Shown piece after piece: positions 50,402 through 59,201 of a stretch of DNA of 64,000 bases. Under the pieces are notes generated by a model. The model was not told the DNA's origin, did not search any database, and saw only the letters and a program-made list of their open reading frames with translations. The stretch comes from Actinomadura graeca (lineage in GTDB: Bacteria > Actinomycetota > Actinomycetes > Streptosporangiales > Streptosporangiaceae), in NCBI RefSeq assembly GCF_019175365.1, contig NZ_CP059572.1:310001-374000 (forward strand), written 5' to 3'. The first letter of the stretch is position 1; the number at the start of each line of letters is the position of its first letter. The translations under genes and the position numbers were made by a program.

Positions 50402-52693
50402 TCAGTGGCCGAGGTCGGCGCGGAGGGACCCGGCGGTGAGCGAGGTGGGGTGGTCCAGCAGCGCGGCGGGGGTGCCGGTGAAGACGACCTCGCCGCCGTG
50501 GCGGCCGCCGCCGGGGCCGAGGTCGACGACCCAGTCGGCGTGCTTGACCACCTCCAGGTCGTGTTCGATGACGATGACGGTGTTCCCGGCGTCCACGAGC
50601 CGGTCCAGCAGGGCGAGCAGGCCGGCGACGTCGGCCATGTGCAGGCCGGTGGTGGGCTCGTCCAGGATGTAGACGGCGCCGGTGCGGTGCAGTTCCCCGG
50701 CGAGCTTGATGCGCTGGCGTTCGCCGCCGGACAGGCCGGTGAGGGCGCGTCCGAGGGTGAGGTAATGCAGGCCGACGTCGCTGAGGGCGCGTATGCGGGC
50801 GGCGATGGCCCGTTCGGCGCCGCCGCCGGTGAAGAAGGCCAGGGCCTGCTCGGCGGTCATCTCCAGGACGTCGGCGATCGTGGCGCCGCGCAGGGTGTGC
50901 GCGAGGGCCTCGGGGCGGTAGCGGCGGCCGCGGCACCGCTCGCAGGTGGTGGTGACGGGGTCCATGAACGCCAGGTCGGTGACGATGACGCCGTTGCCGC
51001 CGCAGCCGGGGCAGGCGCCGGTGGAGTTGTGGCTGAACAGGCCGGGGTCCGCGCCGCAGGCGCCGGCGAACAGGCGGCGGACAGGGTCCATGGCGCCGAT
51101 GAAGGTGAGGGGGGTGGAGCGGCGGGTGGCGGCGATGCCGGTCTGGGCGGCGACGACGGCGCCGGGGTGCCGGGCGGCGAACTCGTCCATGACCAGGGTG
51201 CTCTTGCCGGATCCGGCGACGCCGGTGACGGCGGTGAGCACGCCGGTGGGCAGCCGGACGGTGACGTCCTTGAGGTTGTGGGTGCGGGCGCCGGTCACGC
51301 CCATCCAGCCGCCGGGCCGCCGGACGGCGCCCTTGAGTGGGGTGGCGCGGCGCAGGCAGCGTCCGGTGGGGGTGTCGGCGGCGCGCAGCCCGTCGACGGT
51401 GCCGGTGTAGACGACCCGGCCGCCGCGGGCGCCGGCGCCGGGGCCCATGTCGATGACGTGGTCGGCGACGCCGATGACGCCGGGGTCGTGCTCGACGACC
51501 AGGACGGTGTTGCCCTTGTCGCGCAGCCGGAGCAGCAGGCGGTTGAGGCGGTCCACGTCGCGGGGGTGCAGCCCGGCGCTGGGCTCGTCGAAGATGTAGG
51601 TCAGGCCGGTGAGGCTGGAGCCCAGGTGCCGGACGACCTTGAGCCGCTGCGCCTCGCCGCCCGACAGGGTGCGGGTCTCGCGGTCCAGGCTGAGGTGGCC
51701 GAGGCCGATGTCGTCCAGGCGCCGCAGGCGTGTCACCGCCGCGGCGGCGACCGCGGCGGCGACGGGGTCGGTGATCTCGCCGAGCGCCGCGAGCAGGTCG
51801 GGGACCTCCATGCGGGCCAGCTCGGCGATGCCGCGGCCGCCGATCCTGGACGCGAGCGCCGCGCGGTTGAGGCGGGCGCCGCCGCATTCGGGGCAGGTCT
51901 GCTCGCTGACGACGGCGCGGGCCGCCTCCCCGGTGCGGCCCGTCAGGGCGCCGGGGCCGCGTCTGATGTAGAGGCGGTCGAACCGCTCGACGAGGCCCTC
52001 GTAGGCGTTGTGGCCCATCGACCCGGTGCGGTTGCGGCGGGGGACGCGGAACCCCTTGCCGTGCAGCAGCGTGTCCCATTCCCGGCCGGTGAACTCGCGC
52101 AGCGGCTTGTCGGGGTCGAACAGCCCGGACTCGGCGTACAGCTGCCACGCGAACGTCCCGACGCCGAACGGCGGGAAGTTCACCGCGCCCTCGTTGAGGG
52201 ACTTGCCGGTGTCGAAGAACTTGCCGAGGTCGAGCCGGACGACGCGGCCGAGGCCGTCGCATCGGGGGCACATGCCCTGGGGGTCGTTGAAGGAGTAGGC
52301 GCCGGCCTCCCCGGCGCTGGGCGTCCCGTGGCGGGAGAACAGCACCCGCATGATCGAGTAGATGTCGGTGATGGTGCCGACGGTCGAGCGGGCGTTGCCG
52401 CCGAGGGGCCTCTGGTCGACGACGACGGCGGGGGCGAGGTGGTCGATGGCGTCGGCGTCGGGGCGCTCGTGCTTGGGCAGCCGGTCGCGGACGTGCCAGG
52501 TGAAGGTCTCGTTGAGCTGCCGCTGGGATTCCACGGCGACGGTGCCGAACACCATCGAGGACTTGCCCGAGCCCGAGACCCCGGTGAACACGACGAGCCG
52601 CTCCTTGGGGATGCGCAGGGAGACGTCCTTGAGGTTGTTCTCCCTGGCCCCGGTGACGACGATGCTGCCGGCGTCGGTGTCGCGTGTGCTCAT
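50402..52693 (-). CDS. UvrA-like ABC ATPase (DrrC/UvrA2 type)
   Basis: A 763-residue double ATPase. Domain 1: GARENNLKDVSLRIPKERLV, Walker [10 protein letters not shown], and signature LSGGEAQRLKVVRHLGSSL. Domain 2: GVAGSGKSTLVMDEF and LSGGERQRIKLAGEL. Zinc knuckles CPRCDGLG and CPECGGARL belong to the first half, and CPGCGGNG with CERCRGRRY to the second. It is shorter than repair UvrA (about 950) and lacks part of the insertion that binds UvrB, so drug protection or a special repair role is likely. ATG 52693 faces a WYL regulator across a clear operator. Confidence 0.88.
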   Translation of the reverse strand: MSTRDTDAGSIVVTGARENNLKDVSLRIPKERLVVFTGVSGSGKSSMVFGTVAVESQRQLNETFTWHVRDRLPKHERPDADAIDHLAPAVVVDQRPLGGNARSTVGTITDIYSIMRVLFSRHGTPSAGEAGAYSFNDPQGMCPRCDGLGRVVRLDLGKFFDTGKSLNEGAVNFPPFGVGTFAWQLYAESGLFDPDKPLREFTGREWDTLLHGKGFRVPRRNRTGSMGHNAYEGLVERFDRLYIRRGPGALTGRTGEAARAVVSEQTCPECGGARLNRAALASRIGGRGIAELARMEVPDLLAALGEITDPVAAAVAAAAVTRLRRLDDIGLGHLSLDRETRTLSGGEAQRLKVVRHLGSSLTGLTYIFDEPSAGLHPRDVDRLNRLLLRLRDKGNTVLVVEHDPGVIGVADHVIDMGPGAGARGGRVVYTGTVDGLRAADTPTGRCLRRATPLKGAVRRPGGWMGVTGARTHNLKDVTVRLPTGVLTAVTGVAGSGKSTLVMDEFAARHPGAVVAAQTGIAATRRSTPLTFIGAMDPVRRLFAGACGADPGLFSHNSTGACPGCGGNGVIVTDLAFMDPVTTTCERCRGRRYRPEALAHTLRGATIADVLEMTAEQALAFFTGGGAERAIAARIRALSDVGLHYLTLGRALTGLSGGERQRIKLAGELHRTGAVYILDEPTTGLHMADVAGLLALLDRLVDAGNTVIVIEHDLEVVKHADWVVDLGPGGGRHGGEVVFTGTPAALLDHPTSLTAGSLRADLGH

Positions 52694-52711
52694 GCCGCCC
52701 ACGCTAGGCGG

Positions 52712-52738
52712 CAATGAGGTCGGTTCCTGGCCTCATTG
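52712..52738. promoter_or_regulatory. Operator between UvrA-like and WYL genes
   Basis: CAATGAGG (52712-52719) and CCTCATTG (52731-52738) are perfect eight-base arms with an 11-base spacer, in the 62-bp gap between two divergent genes. It is almost certainly the site of the adjacent WYL regulator. Confidence 0.7.
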
Positions 52739-52755
52739 GCGGCCATACTGGGGAC

Positions 52756-53730
52756 GTGACCGACACCACCTCGGGACGGCTGCTGCGGCTGCTGTCCCTG
52801 CTGCAGGCGCGCGGGGAGTGGCCGGGGCCCGAGCTATGCGAGCGGCTCGGGGTGAGCGCCCGGACCGTCCGCCGGGATGTGGAGCGGCTGCGCGGCCTCG
52901 GCTATCCCGTCCGGGCGTCCCTGGGCGCCACCGGCGGCTACCGGCTGGAGGCCGGGGCCGCGATGCCGCCGCTGCTGCTGGACGACGAGGAGGCCGTCGC
53001 CATCGCGGTCGGGCTGCGGGGCGCGGCCGGCGGCGCGGTGGCGGGCATCGGGGAGTCCTCGGTCCGGGCGCTGGCCAAGCTGGAGCAGGTGCTGCCCGGC
53101 CGGCTGCGCCGCCGGGTGAACGCGCTGCACGCGGCGACCACGCCGCTGACCGGGCCGCCCGCCGGGCCGGCCGTGGACCCCGAGGCGCTGGCGATGCTGG
53201 CGGTGGCCTGCCGCGACCGCGAGCGGCTGCGGTTCGGGTACCGGGACCGCGAGGGCGCCGGGACCGGCCGGCTGGTGGAGCCCTACGGGCTGGTCTCGGC
53301 GGGGCGCCGCTGGTACCTGGTGGCCTGGGACGCGGGGCGGGAGGACTGGCGGACGTTCCGCGTAGACCGGCTGGTGGATCCGCGTCCGACCGGTGTCCGG
53401 TGCCCGCCGCGCGAGCTGCCCGCCGCCGACGCCGCCGCGTTCGTGACCCGGTCGCTGGCGGGTGCGCGCCCGGTGCGTCCGGCGGTGCTGACCGTGCACG
53501 CCTCGGCCGAGGAGCTGGCCGAGCGGTTCCGGGTGACCGGTGAGGAGGTCGAGCCCGTCGACGAGCGCACCTGCATCGTGCGCACCGCGCCCGACTCGCT
53601 GGAGTGGACGGCGCTGCGGATCGCGTTCCTGGAGCTGGACTTCGAGGTCCGCGAGCCGCCCGAGCTGGCCGGGCGCCTCGCCGAGGTGGGCCGCCGCCTC
53701 CTGCGCGCCTCCGGCGGGGCGGCGCGATGA
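52756..53730 (+). CDS. WYL-domain (YafY-type) transcriptional regulator
   Basis: A 324-residue regulator. N-terminal winged helix: RLLRLLSLLQARGEWPGPEL and LGVSARTVRRDVERLRGLGY. The middle WYL domain has LRFGYRDREG and YGLVSAGRRWYLVAWDA. The C-terminal part is the WCX extension. The GTG at 52756 follows GGGGAC. It diverges from the UvrA-like gene, with a 27-bp palindromic region between, so it very likely controls it and itself. WYL domains sense nucleic acid or small ligands. Confidence 0.87.
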   Translation: MTDTTSGRLLRLLSLLQARGEWPGPELCERLGVSARTVRRDVERLRGLGYPVRASLGATGGYRLEAGAAMPPLLLDDEEAVAIAVGLRGAAGGAVAGIGESSVRALAKLEQVLPGRLRRRVNALHAATTPLTGPPAGPAVDPEALAMLAVACRDRERLRFGYRDREGAGTGRLVEPYGLVSAGRRWYLVAWDAGREDWRTFRVDRLVDPRPTGVRCPPRELPAADAAAFVTRSLAGARPVRPAVLTVHASAEELAERFRVTGEEVEPVDERTCIVRTAPDSLEWTALRIAFLELDFEVREPPELAGRLAEVGRRLLRASGGAAR

Positions 53731-53938
53731 CCACGGGCGGGGTGATCCGGCCCGCGGGCGGATGCACCTGACGGGAGCTGTCAGTCTCTCCTGGCAGCGT
53801 CGGCCCCGTCGTATCGGGACGTGGAGCGGTGTCTCGGCGGTCCCTGCCCACGCTGCCCGCCCGCCGGAGACGGGCGCCGCCTCCGGCGGGGGTGGCCGCC
53901 GGGCCGGGCGGAGCGGTTCCGGTGCGAGGATGGGAGCC

Positions 53939-54727
53939 GTGACTGAGGAGATCGGCGGAGACGGGGCGGCGGGGCGGCCCAAGCCGGGGACGCAGTCGGT
54001 GGACCGCGCCATCGCGGTCCTGCGGTCGTTCGAGGGCGCGGCGCGGCAGACGCCGACGGAGGTGGCGCACCGGCTGGGGCTGTCGGTCAGCACGGCGCAC
54101 CGGATCGTCCGCGCCCTGCACGACACCGGGATGCTGGGGCGCGACGCGCTGACCGAGCGGTACTTCCTCGGCCCGACCACCGCGATCCTGGGCCGGCTGG
54201 CGCTGGAGCGGATGGGCGCCACGCTGCTGCAGCCGGAGCTGAGCGCGCTGCGGGACGGCACGGGCGAGGCGGTGAGCCTGGGAGTGCGGGCCGGCGACGA
54301 GGTGGCGGTGCTGCTGCACCTGCCCTCGGCGCATCCGCTGCGCTATGACCAGCCGCCGGGTGCGCGCAACCCGATCCACGGGTGCGCGATGGGCAAGGCG
54401 CTGCTGGCGTTCGAGGACGGCGCCGCGGCGCTGCGGGAGCCGTTCCGCCGTTACACCCCCGCCACCCTGACCACCCGCGCCGAGCTGGAGGCCGACCTGG
54501 CGCGCGTGCGGGAGCGGGGGTTCTCCCTCAACGAGGAGGAGTGCCTGGCCGGTGTGCGGGCGGTGGCGGCGCCGGTGCGCGACGGGTCGGGCCGGGTGTT
54601 CGCGGCGGTGGCGCTGCAGGGCCCGTCGGTGCGGTTCGGCGCGGACCGCATGCCGGACCTGGCCGAGGCGGTGCTGGCGGCGGCGGGCCGTCTCACGGAG
54701 CTGCACCGGCACCTCCCCGGGAGCTAG
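53939..54727 (+). CDS. IclR family transcriptional regulator
   Basis: A 262-residue regulator. The N-terminal helix-turn-helix is RQTPTEVAHRLGLSVSTAHR followed by IVRALHDTGML. The C-terminal effector domain has GARNPIHGCAMGKALLAFED and SLNEEECLAGVRAVAAPVRD. GTG 53939 and ATG 53930 are both possible starts. No clear target is adjacent; the next gene downstream is frameshifted. The 208-base gap upstream holds only weak hairpins (CTGTCAG/CTGGCAG near 53780). Confidence 0.85.
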   Translation: MTEEIGGDGAAGRPKPGTQSVDRAIAVLRSFEGAARQTPTEVAHRLGLSVSTAHRIVRALHDTGMLGRDALTERYFLGPTTAILGRLALERMGATLLQPELSALRDGTGEAVSLGVRAGDEVAVLLHLPSAHPLRYDQPPGARNPIHGCAMGKALLAFEDGAAALREPFRRYTPATLTTRAELEADLARVRERGFSLNEEECLAGVRAVAAPVRDGSGRVFAAVALQGPSVRFGADRMPDLAEAVLAAAGRLTELHRHLPGS

Positions 54728-54902
54728 CGGTACGGCGCCGGTGCGCGGCGGGACGTCCCGGCGTGTCGACGTCCCGGTGTCGCGTAGACCGGGGAACGGC
54801 CTCGCCCGCCGACCCGCGCAGTGACCGCCCCCCGGTACCCGCATGCGCAGCCCGAGGTGGGCGGCTTTGTCCTGGGCCTTGCCGGTCGCCGATGATCGGG
54901 GC

Positions 54903-55960
54903 ATGGACATCTCGATCCGGGAGGCGCAGCGCGAGTTCGGCGGCGACGTCGCCTTCCTCAACACCGCCACCTACGGGCTGCCGCCGCGCGCGGCGCACGA
55001 GGCGGTGCTGGCGGCCGAGCGGGACAGGGCCGCGGGGCTGATGGACCCCGCCGCGCTGGACGGCGCGGTGGCCCGTTCCCGCGCGGCGTTCGCGCGGCTG
55101 CTGGGAGTGCCGGCCGCGCGGGTGGCGTGCGGGCCGCAGGCGTCCTACTTCGTGGGCCTGGTGGCGGCGTCGCTGCCCGAGGGCGCGACCGTGCTGGTCG
55201 CCGACGGGGACTTCACCTCGCTGCTGTTCCCGTTCGCGGCCCGCCCGGGGCTGGTGGTGCGGCCGGTGCCGCTGGAGCGGATCGCCGAGGCGGTCCGCGG
55301 GGACGTGGACGTGGTGGCGGTGTCGGCGGTGCAGTCGTCGGACGGCCGGGTGGCCCCCTGCGGGAGCTGGTCGCGGCGGCGCGGGAGCACGGGGCGCGGA
55401 TCCTGCTGGACGCGACGCAGGCGGCGGGGTGGCTTCCGCTGCCCGCCGAGCACGTGGACTGGCTGGTGTGCAGCGGCTACAAGTGGCTGATGGGGCCGCG
55501 CGGCACCTGTTTCCTCACCGGCACGCCGGAGGCGCTCGCCGGGCTCGCGCCGCTCGCCGCGGGCTGGTACGCGGGCGAGGACGTCTGGGACTCGATCTAC
55601 GGGCTGCCGCTGCGGCTGGCCGCCGACGCCCGGCGGTTCGACATGTCCCCGGCGTGGCAGTGCTGGGCGGGCCAGGCGCCCGCGCTGGAGCTGCTGGCGG
55701 GGGTGGGCGCCGGCGCCGTCCACGACCACGACATCGCCCTGGCCCGCCGCTTCCGCGACGGGCTCGGGCTGCCGCCGGGCGACTCGGCGATCGTGTCGGT
55801 CCCGGTGCCGGGCGGCACCGCGGAGGCGCTGCGCCGCGCGGGGGTGATCGCCGCGGTCCGCGCCGGGCGGCTGCGGTGCTCGTTCCACCTGTCCACCACC
55901 GAGGACGACGTGGACCGGGCGCTCGCCGCGCTGTCCCCGATCCTGGCCGCGGCGTCCTGA
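54903..55960 (+). pseudogene. Class-V aminotransferase-fold protein, frameshifted
   Basis: Residues up to [13 protein letters not shown] are in one frame and [20 protein letters not shown] onward in another. The break is in a run of five C at 55354-55358, where one more C would join them. The full protein would be about 353 residues, of the isopenicillin-N-epimerase/cysteine-desulfurase-like fold, with the PLP lysine in [13 protein letters not shown] and the start [17 protein letters not shown]. It may be a real frameshift mutation or a sequencing error in the C run. Confidence 0.8.
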
Positions 55961-56013
55961 CGGCGCCGTCCCGGGTGCCGCCCCGGGGGTGCCGTCCCGG
56001 CTGCGGGTCGTAG

Positions 56014-56035
56014 TTCTTACAAGGTTCGAACAAGG
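56014..56035. promoter_or_regulatory. Two 11-bp direct repeats before the epimerase operon
   Basis: TTCTTACAAGG (56014-56024) is followed directly by TTCGAACAAGG (56025-56035), matching at nine of 11 positions. OmpR-type regulators bind such tandem 11-mers. GTTCGAAC in the middle is also a palindrome. The start codon is 58 bases downstream. Confidence 0.45.
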
Positions 56036-56093
56036 AGCCCTGACCGGCCCTCCAGCGCCCTCGCGGGGGCGCGCGGCGGCCTACGGTCGTCGC

Positions 56094-57125
56094 ATGGACG
56101 TGCTGCTCACCGGATCGGCCGGGTTCATCGGCTCGCACATCGCCGCCGCGCTGGCGGCCGCCGGGCACCGGGTCCGCGGGCTGGACACCCGGCCGGACGG
56201 GCTGGACGGCGGGCCCGCCGACGTCCTGGACGCCGCGGAGGTCGCGCGGCGGCTGGAGGGCGCGGACGCGGTGTGCCATCAGGCCGCGGTGGTGGGCCTG
56301 GGCGTGGACGTGTCCGACCTGCCCCGGTACGCGGCGGTGAACGTGCAGGGCACCGCGGTGCTGCTGGCGGAGATGGCCCGCGCGGGGGTGGGCGCGCTGG
56401 TGCTGGCGTCGTCGATGGTGGTGTACGGGGAGGGCGCCTACACCTGCGCCCGGCACGGCGCGGTCCGCCCGGGGCCGCGGCCGGAGGAGGCGCTGCGGGC
56501 GGGGCGGTTCGAGCCGGACTGCCCGCGGTGCGGTGAGCCGCTGCGGCCGGGCGCCGTCGGTGAGGAGGCGGCGGCCGATCCCCGCAACGTCTACGCCGAC
56601 ACCAAGCTCGCGCAGGAGCATCTGGCCGCGTCGTGGGCGCGGATGACCGGCGGGTCGGTGGCGGCGCTGCGCTACCACAACGTGTACGGGCCGCGGATGC
56701 CGCGCGACACCCCCTACGCGGGCGTCGCGGCGCTGTTCCGGTCGCGGCTGCTGGCCGGGCTGCCGCCGCTGGTGTTCGAGGACGGGGCGCAGCGCCGCGA
56801 CTTCGTGCACGTCCGCGACGTCGCGCGCGCCAACGTGCTGGCGCTGGAGCGGCTGGCCGCGCCGGGCGGGCCGGTGGGGCGCGGCGGGTCGCGCGCCTAC
56901 AACATCGCCAGCGGCGAGCCGCGCGGCATCGGGGACCTGGCGGCGGCGCTGGCGGAGGCGTTCGGCGGCCCGGCGCCGCGCGTCACCGGCGGTTACCGGC
57001 TCGGGGACGTGCGGCACATCGTCGCCCGTCCCGGCCGTGCGCGCCGTGAGCTGGGTTTCGAGGCGTCGGTGGTGTTCGCCGACGGCATGGCCGAGTTCGC
57101 GCGGCGGCCCGTCACCAGTTCGTAA
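56094..57125 (+). CDS. NAD-dependent sugar epimerase/dehydratase (dTDP-rhamnose-epimerase-like)
   Basis: A 343-residue extended SDR. TGSAGFIGSHIAAAL binds NAD, the catalytic pair is Tyr167 and Lys171 in VYADTK, and RYHNVYGPRMPRDTPYAGVA and GAQRRDFVHVRDVARANVLA are the usual later motifs. A distinct insertion carries CARHG and CPRCGEPL, a probable zinc knuckle seen in epimerases annotated as dTDP-L-rhamnose 4-epimerase. It heads an operon of glycosyltransferase-like genes. Confidence 0.85.
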   Translation: MDVLLTGSAGFIGSHIAAALAAAGHRVRGLDTRPDGLDGGPADVLDAAEVARRLEGADAVCHQAAVVGLGVDVSDLPRYAAVNVQGTAVLLAEMARAGVGALVLASSMVVYGEGAYTCARHGAVRPGPRPEEALRAGRFEPDCPRCGEPLRPGAVGEEAAADPRNVYADTKLAQEHLAASWARMTGGSVAALRYHNVYGPRMPRDTPYAGVAALFRSRLLAGLPPLVFEDGAQRRDFVHVRDVARANVLALERLAAPGGPVGRGGSRAYNIASGEPRGIGDLAAALAEAFGGPAPRVTGGYRLGDVRHIVARPGRARRELGFEASVVFADGMAEFARRPVTSS

Positions 57126-57156
57126 GGGTCGCCCGCCCGTCACCGAAAGTAGCGTC

Positions 57157-57831
57157 ATGGCTGTGATCGATGTGGTTCTTCCGTGCCTCGACGAGGCCGA
57201 GGCGTTGCCGTGGGTGCTGGCGCGGATGCCGGACGGTTTCCGGGCGCTGGTGGTCGACAACGCCTCCACCGACGGATCCGCGCGGGTGGCGGCGGGGCTG
57301 GGCGCGCGCGTGGTGCCGGCGGCGACGCGCGGGTTCGGCGCCGCCTGCCACGCCGGGCTGCTGGCGGCCGGCACCGAGGTCGTGTGCGTGATGGACGCCG
57401 ACGCCTCGCTGGACCCGGCCGAGCTGCCGCGGCTGGTGGAGGCGCTGCGCGGGCTGGAGGCCGCGGGCGGGCCGGCGCTGGTGCTGGGGCGGCGCCGGCC
57501 GGTGGGGCGGGGCGCGTGGCCGCCGCACGCCCGGCTCGGCAACGCGGTCCTGGCGCGGTCGCTGAACCGGCGGGCCGGGACGCGGCTGCGCGACCTGGGC
57601 CCGATGCGGGCCGCGCGGCGGGCGGACCTGCTGGCGCTGGGCCTGGTGGACCGGCGGTTCGGCTACCCGCTGGAGATGGTGCTGCGCGCGGCCCGGGCGG
57701 GCTGGCGGATCGGGGAGGTGGAGGTGGCCTACCGGCCGCGGGTGGGGACGTCGAAGGTGACCGGGACGCTGGGCGGGACGGTCCGCGCCGTCCGCGACAT
57801 GCGGCGGGTGCTGGCGGAGGTGGCGCGGTGA
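57157..57831 (+). CDS. GT2 family glycosyltransferase
   Basis: A 224-residue cytoplasmic GT-A enzyme of the DPM-synthase-like type. VLPCLDEAEALPWVLARMPD opens it, VVDNASTDGSARVAAG follows, VMDADASLDPAEL carries the DxD, and GPMRAARRADLLALGLVDRR and EVEVAYRPRVGTSKVTGT are the closing motifs. It probably uses a nucleotide sugar and a lipid phosphate. It overlaps the next gene by four bases. Confidence 0.87.
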   Translation: MAVIDVVLPCLDEAEALPWVLARMPDGFRALVVDNASTDGSARVAAGLGARVVPAATRGFGAACHAGLLAAGTEVVCVMDADASLDPAELPRLVEALRGLEAAGGPALVLGRRRPVGRGAWPPHARLGNAVLARSLNRRAGTRLRDLGPMRAARRADLLALGLVDRRFGYPLEMVLRAARAGWRIGEVEVAYRPRVGTSKVTGTLGGTVRAVRDMRRVLAEVAR

Positions 57832-58478
57832 CCGGCGGACCGGCCGCCGACCTGGTGGTGATCGCCAAGGAGCCCGTCGCGGGGCGGGTCAAGACGCGCC
57901 TGACCCCGGCCTACACGCCCGGCGAGGCGGCGGTGCTGGCCGAGGCGTGCCTGCGCGACACGCTCGCGGCGGTCGCGGCGGCGGGGGCGGCGCGGCGGAC
58001 GCTGGTGCTGGAGGGCGCGCCGGGGCGGTGGCTGCCGGAGGGGTTCGCGGTGCTCGCCCAGCGCGGCGGGGGGCTGGACGAGCGGCTCGCGCACGCGTTC
58101 GCCGACGCCTACGCGGGGCGGCCGCTGGTGCTGATCGGGATGGACACCCCGCAGGTGACGCCGGCGCTGCTGGGGCGGGCGTGCCGGGGGCTGGCGTGCT
58201 GCGGCGCGGTGTTCGGCCCGGCGGCCGACGGCGGGTTCTGGCTGCTGGGGCTGCGCCGCCCGGACGCGGCGCTGCTGCGGGGGGTGCCGATGTCGTGCGC
58301 GGGCACGGGTGCGGCGCAGCTGCGGCGGCTGCTGGCGGCGGGCCTGCGGGTGGGGACGCTGCCGGTGCTGGCCGACGTCGACACCGCGGCCGACGCGGCG
58401 GCGGTCGCGGCGGCGGCGCCGGAGGGCCGGTTCGCGGCGGCGGTGCGGGCCCTGGGCGCGCGGGCGGTGTCGGCATGA
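57828..58478 (+). CDS. TIGR04282/DUF2064 glycosyltransferase-like protein
   Basis: A 216-residue protein with the nucleotidyltransferase-like fold of DUF2064. VIAKEPVAGRVKTRLTPAYT is the N-terminal signature, and VLIGMDTPQVTPALL and FGPAADGGFWLLGLR the middle ones. These proteins often sit in operons with GT2 enzymes, as here. The GTG overlaps the upstream stop. The reaction is not established. Confidence 0.82.
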   Translation: MTGGPAADLVVIAKEPVAGRVKTRLTPAYTPGEAAVLAEACLRDTLAAVAAAGAARRTLVLEGAPGRWLPEGFAVLAQRGGGLDERLAHAFADAYAGRPLVLIGMDTPQVTPALLGRACRGLACCGAVFGPAADGGFWLLGLRRPDAALLRGVPMSCAGTGAAQLRRLLAAGLRVGTLPVLADVDTAADAAAVAAAAPEGRFAAAVRALGARAVSA

Positions 58479-58546
58479 GCGGCGGCATGAGCGGCGGCAT
58501 GGGCGGCGGCATGGGCGGCGGCATGGGCGGCGGCATGGGCGAGAGC
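58475..58546 (+). repeat. 12-bp tandem repeat, six units
   Basis: Units ATGAGCGGCGGC (two) and ATGGGCGGCGGC (three), then a degenerate ATGGGCGAGAGC. The 12-base length keeps the reading frame when copy number changes, and each unit begins with ATG, so ribosomes could start at several positions. Confidence 0.85.
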
Positions 58547-58594
58547 GCATGCGGCGGCGGGTGCGGCGGGGGCGGGGGCCTTCGTGTTCGGTGA
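58475..58594 (+). CDS. Met/Gly-repeat micro-ORF, 39 aa, unknown
   Basis: The ATG at 58475 overlaps the upstream stop (ATGA), as for other genes of this operon. It encodes MSGG twice, MGGG three times, MGES, then ACGGGCGGGGGLRVR, ending 11 bases inside the methyltransferase gene. Five exact 12-base units and one degenerate unit code for the repeats. Met and Cys spaced by Gly could bind copper or another soft metal, but it may also be only a coupling leader or chance. Confidence 0.4.
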   Translation: MSGGMSGGMGGGMGGGMGGGMGESACGGGCGGGGGLRVR

Positions 58595-59201
58595 GCTGTA
58601 CGAGGAGGCGCTGCGCGGCGGTGCGCCGGTGGAGGTCGAGCACGCCGACGGGCGCCGCCGTCCGCTGCCGGTGCGGGACTGGCTGCGGCTGCGTCCGGGC
58701 GACGGGGGGCTGCTGGCGCGGTGCGCGGGTGCGACGCTGGACGTGGGGTCGGGGCCGGGGCGGCTGACGGTGGCGCTGGCCCGCCGCGGGGCGCCGGTGC
58801 TGGGCATCGACGTCGCCCCGTCCGCGGTGGCGCTGACGGTCGCGGCGGGCGCGCCGGCGCTGTGCCGTGATGTGTTCGGGCGGGTGCCGGGCGCGGGCCG
58901 GTGGGACACGGTGCTGCTGGCCGACGGCAACATCGGCATCGGCGGTGACCCGGAGGCGCTGCTGCGGCGCGTGCTGGCGCTGCCGGGGCGGGACGGGCGG
59001 GTGCTGGCGGAGGTGGACCCGCCGGGCGGCAGGGCGCGCGTGGAGCCGCTGCGGCTGCGGTCGGGCCGTTCGGTCGGGGAGTGGTTCGCCTGGGCGCACG
59101 TCCCGGCGGACGCGGCCGCGGGGCTGGCCGCCGCGTGCGCGGCGACCGTGACCGGGTTCTGGGAGGAGGCGGGCCGGTGGTTCGTCGCGTTTCGTCCGTG
59201 A
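58584..59201 (+). CDS. Class I SAM-dependent methyltransferase
   Basis: A 205-residue methyltransferase. Motif I is ATLDVGSGPGRLTVALARRG, motif II the PVLGIDVAPSAV segment, and DTVLLADGNIGIGGDPEALL the later part. The GTG at 58584 overlaps the end of the micro-ORF. The acceptor is unknown; position between glycosyl genes and a redox protein suggests a sugar or lipid substrate. Confidence 0.82.
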   Translation: MFGELYEEALRGGAPVEVEHADGRRRPLPVRDWLRLRPGDGGLLARCAGATLDVGSGPGRLTVALARRGAPVLGIDVAPSAVALTVAAGAPALCRDVFGRVPGAGRWDTVLLADGNIGIGGDPEALLRRVLALPGRDGRVLAEVDPPGGRARVEPLRLRSGRSVGEWFAWAHVPADAAAGLAAACAATVTGFWEEAGRWFVAFRP

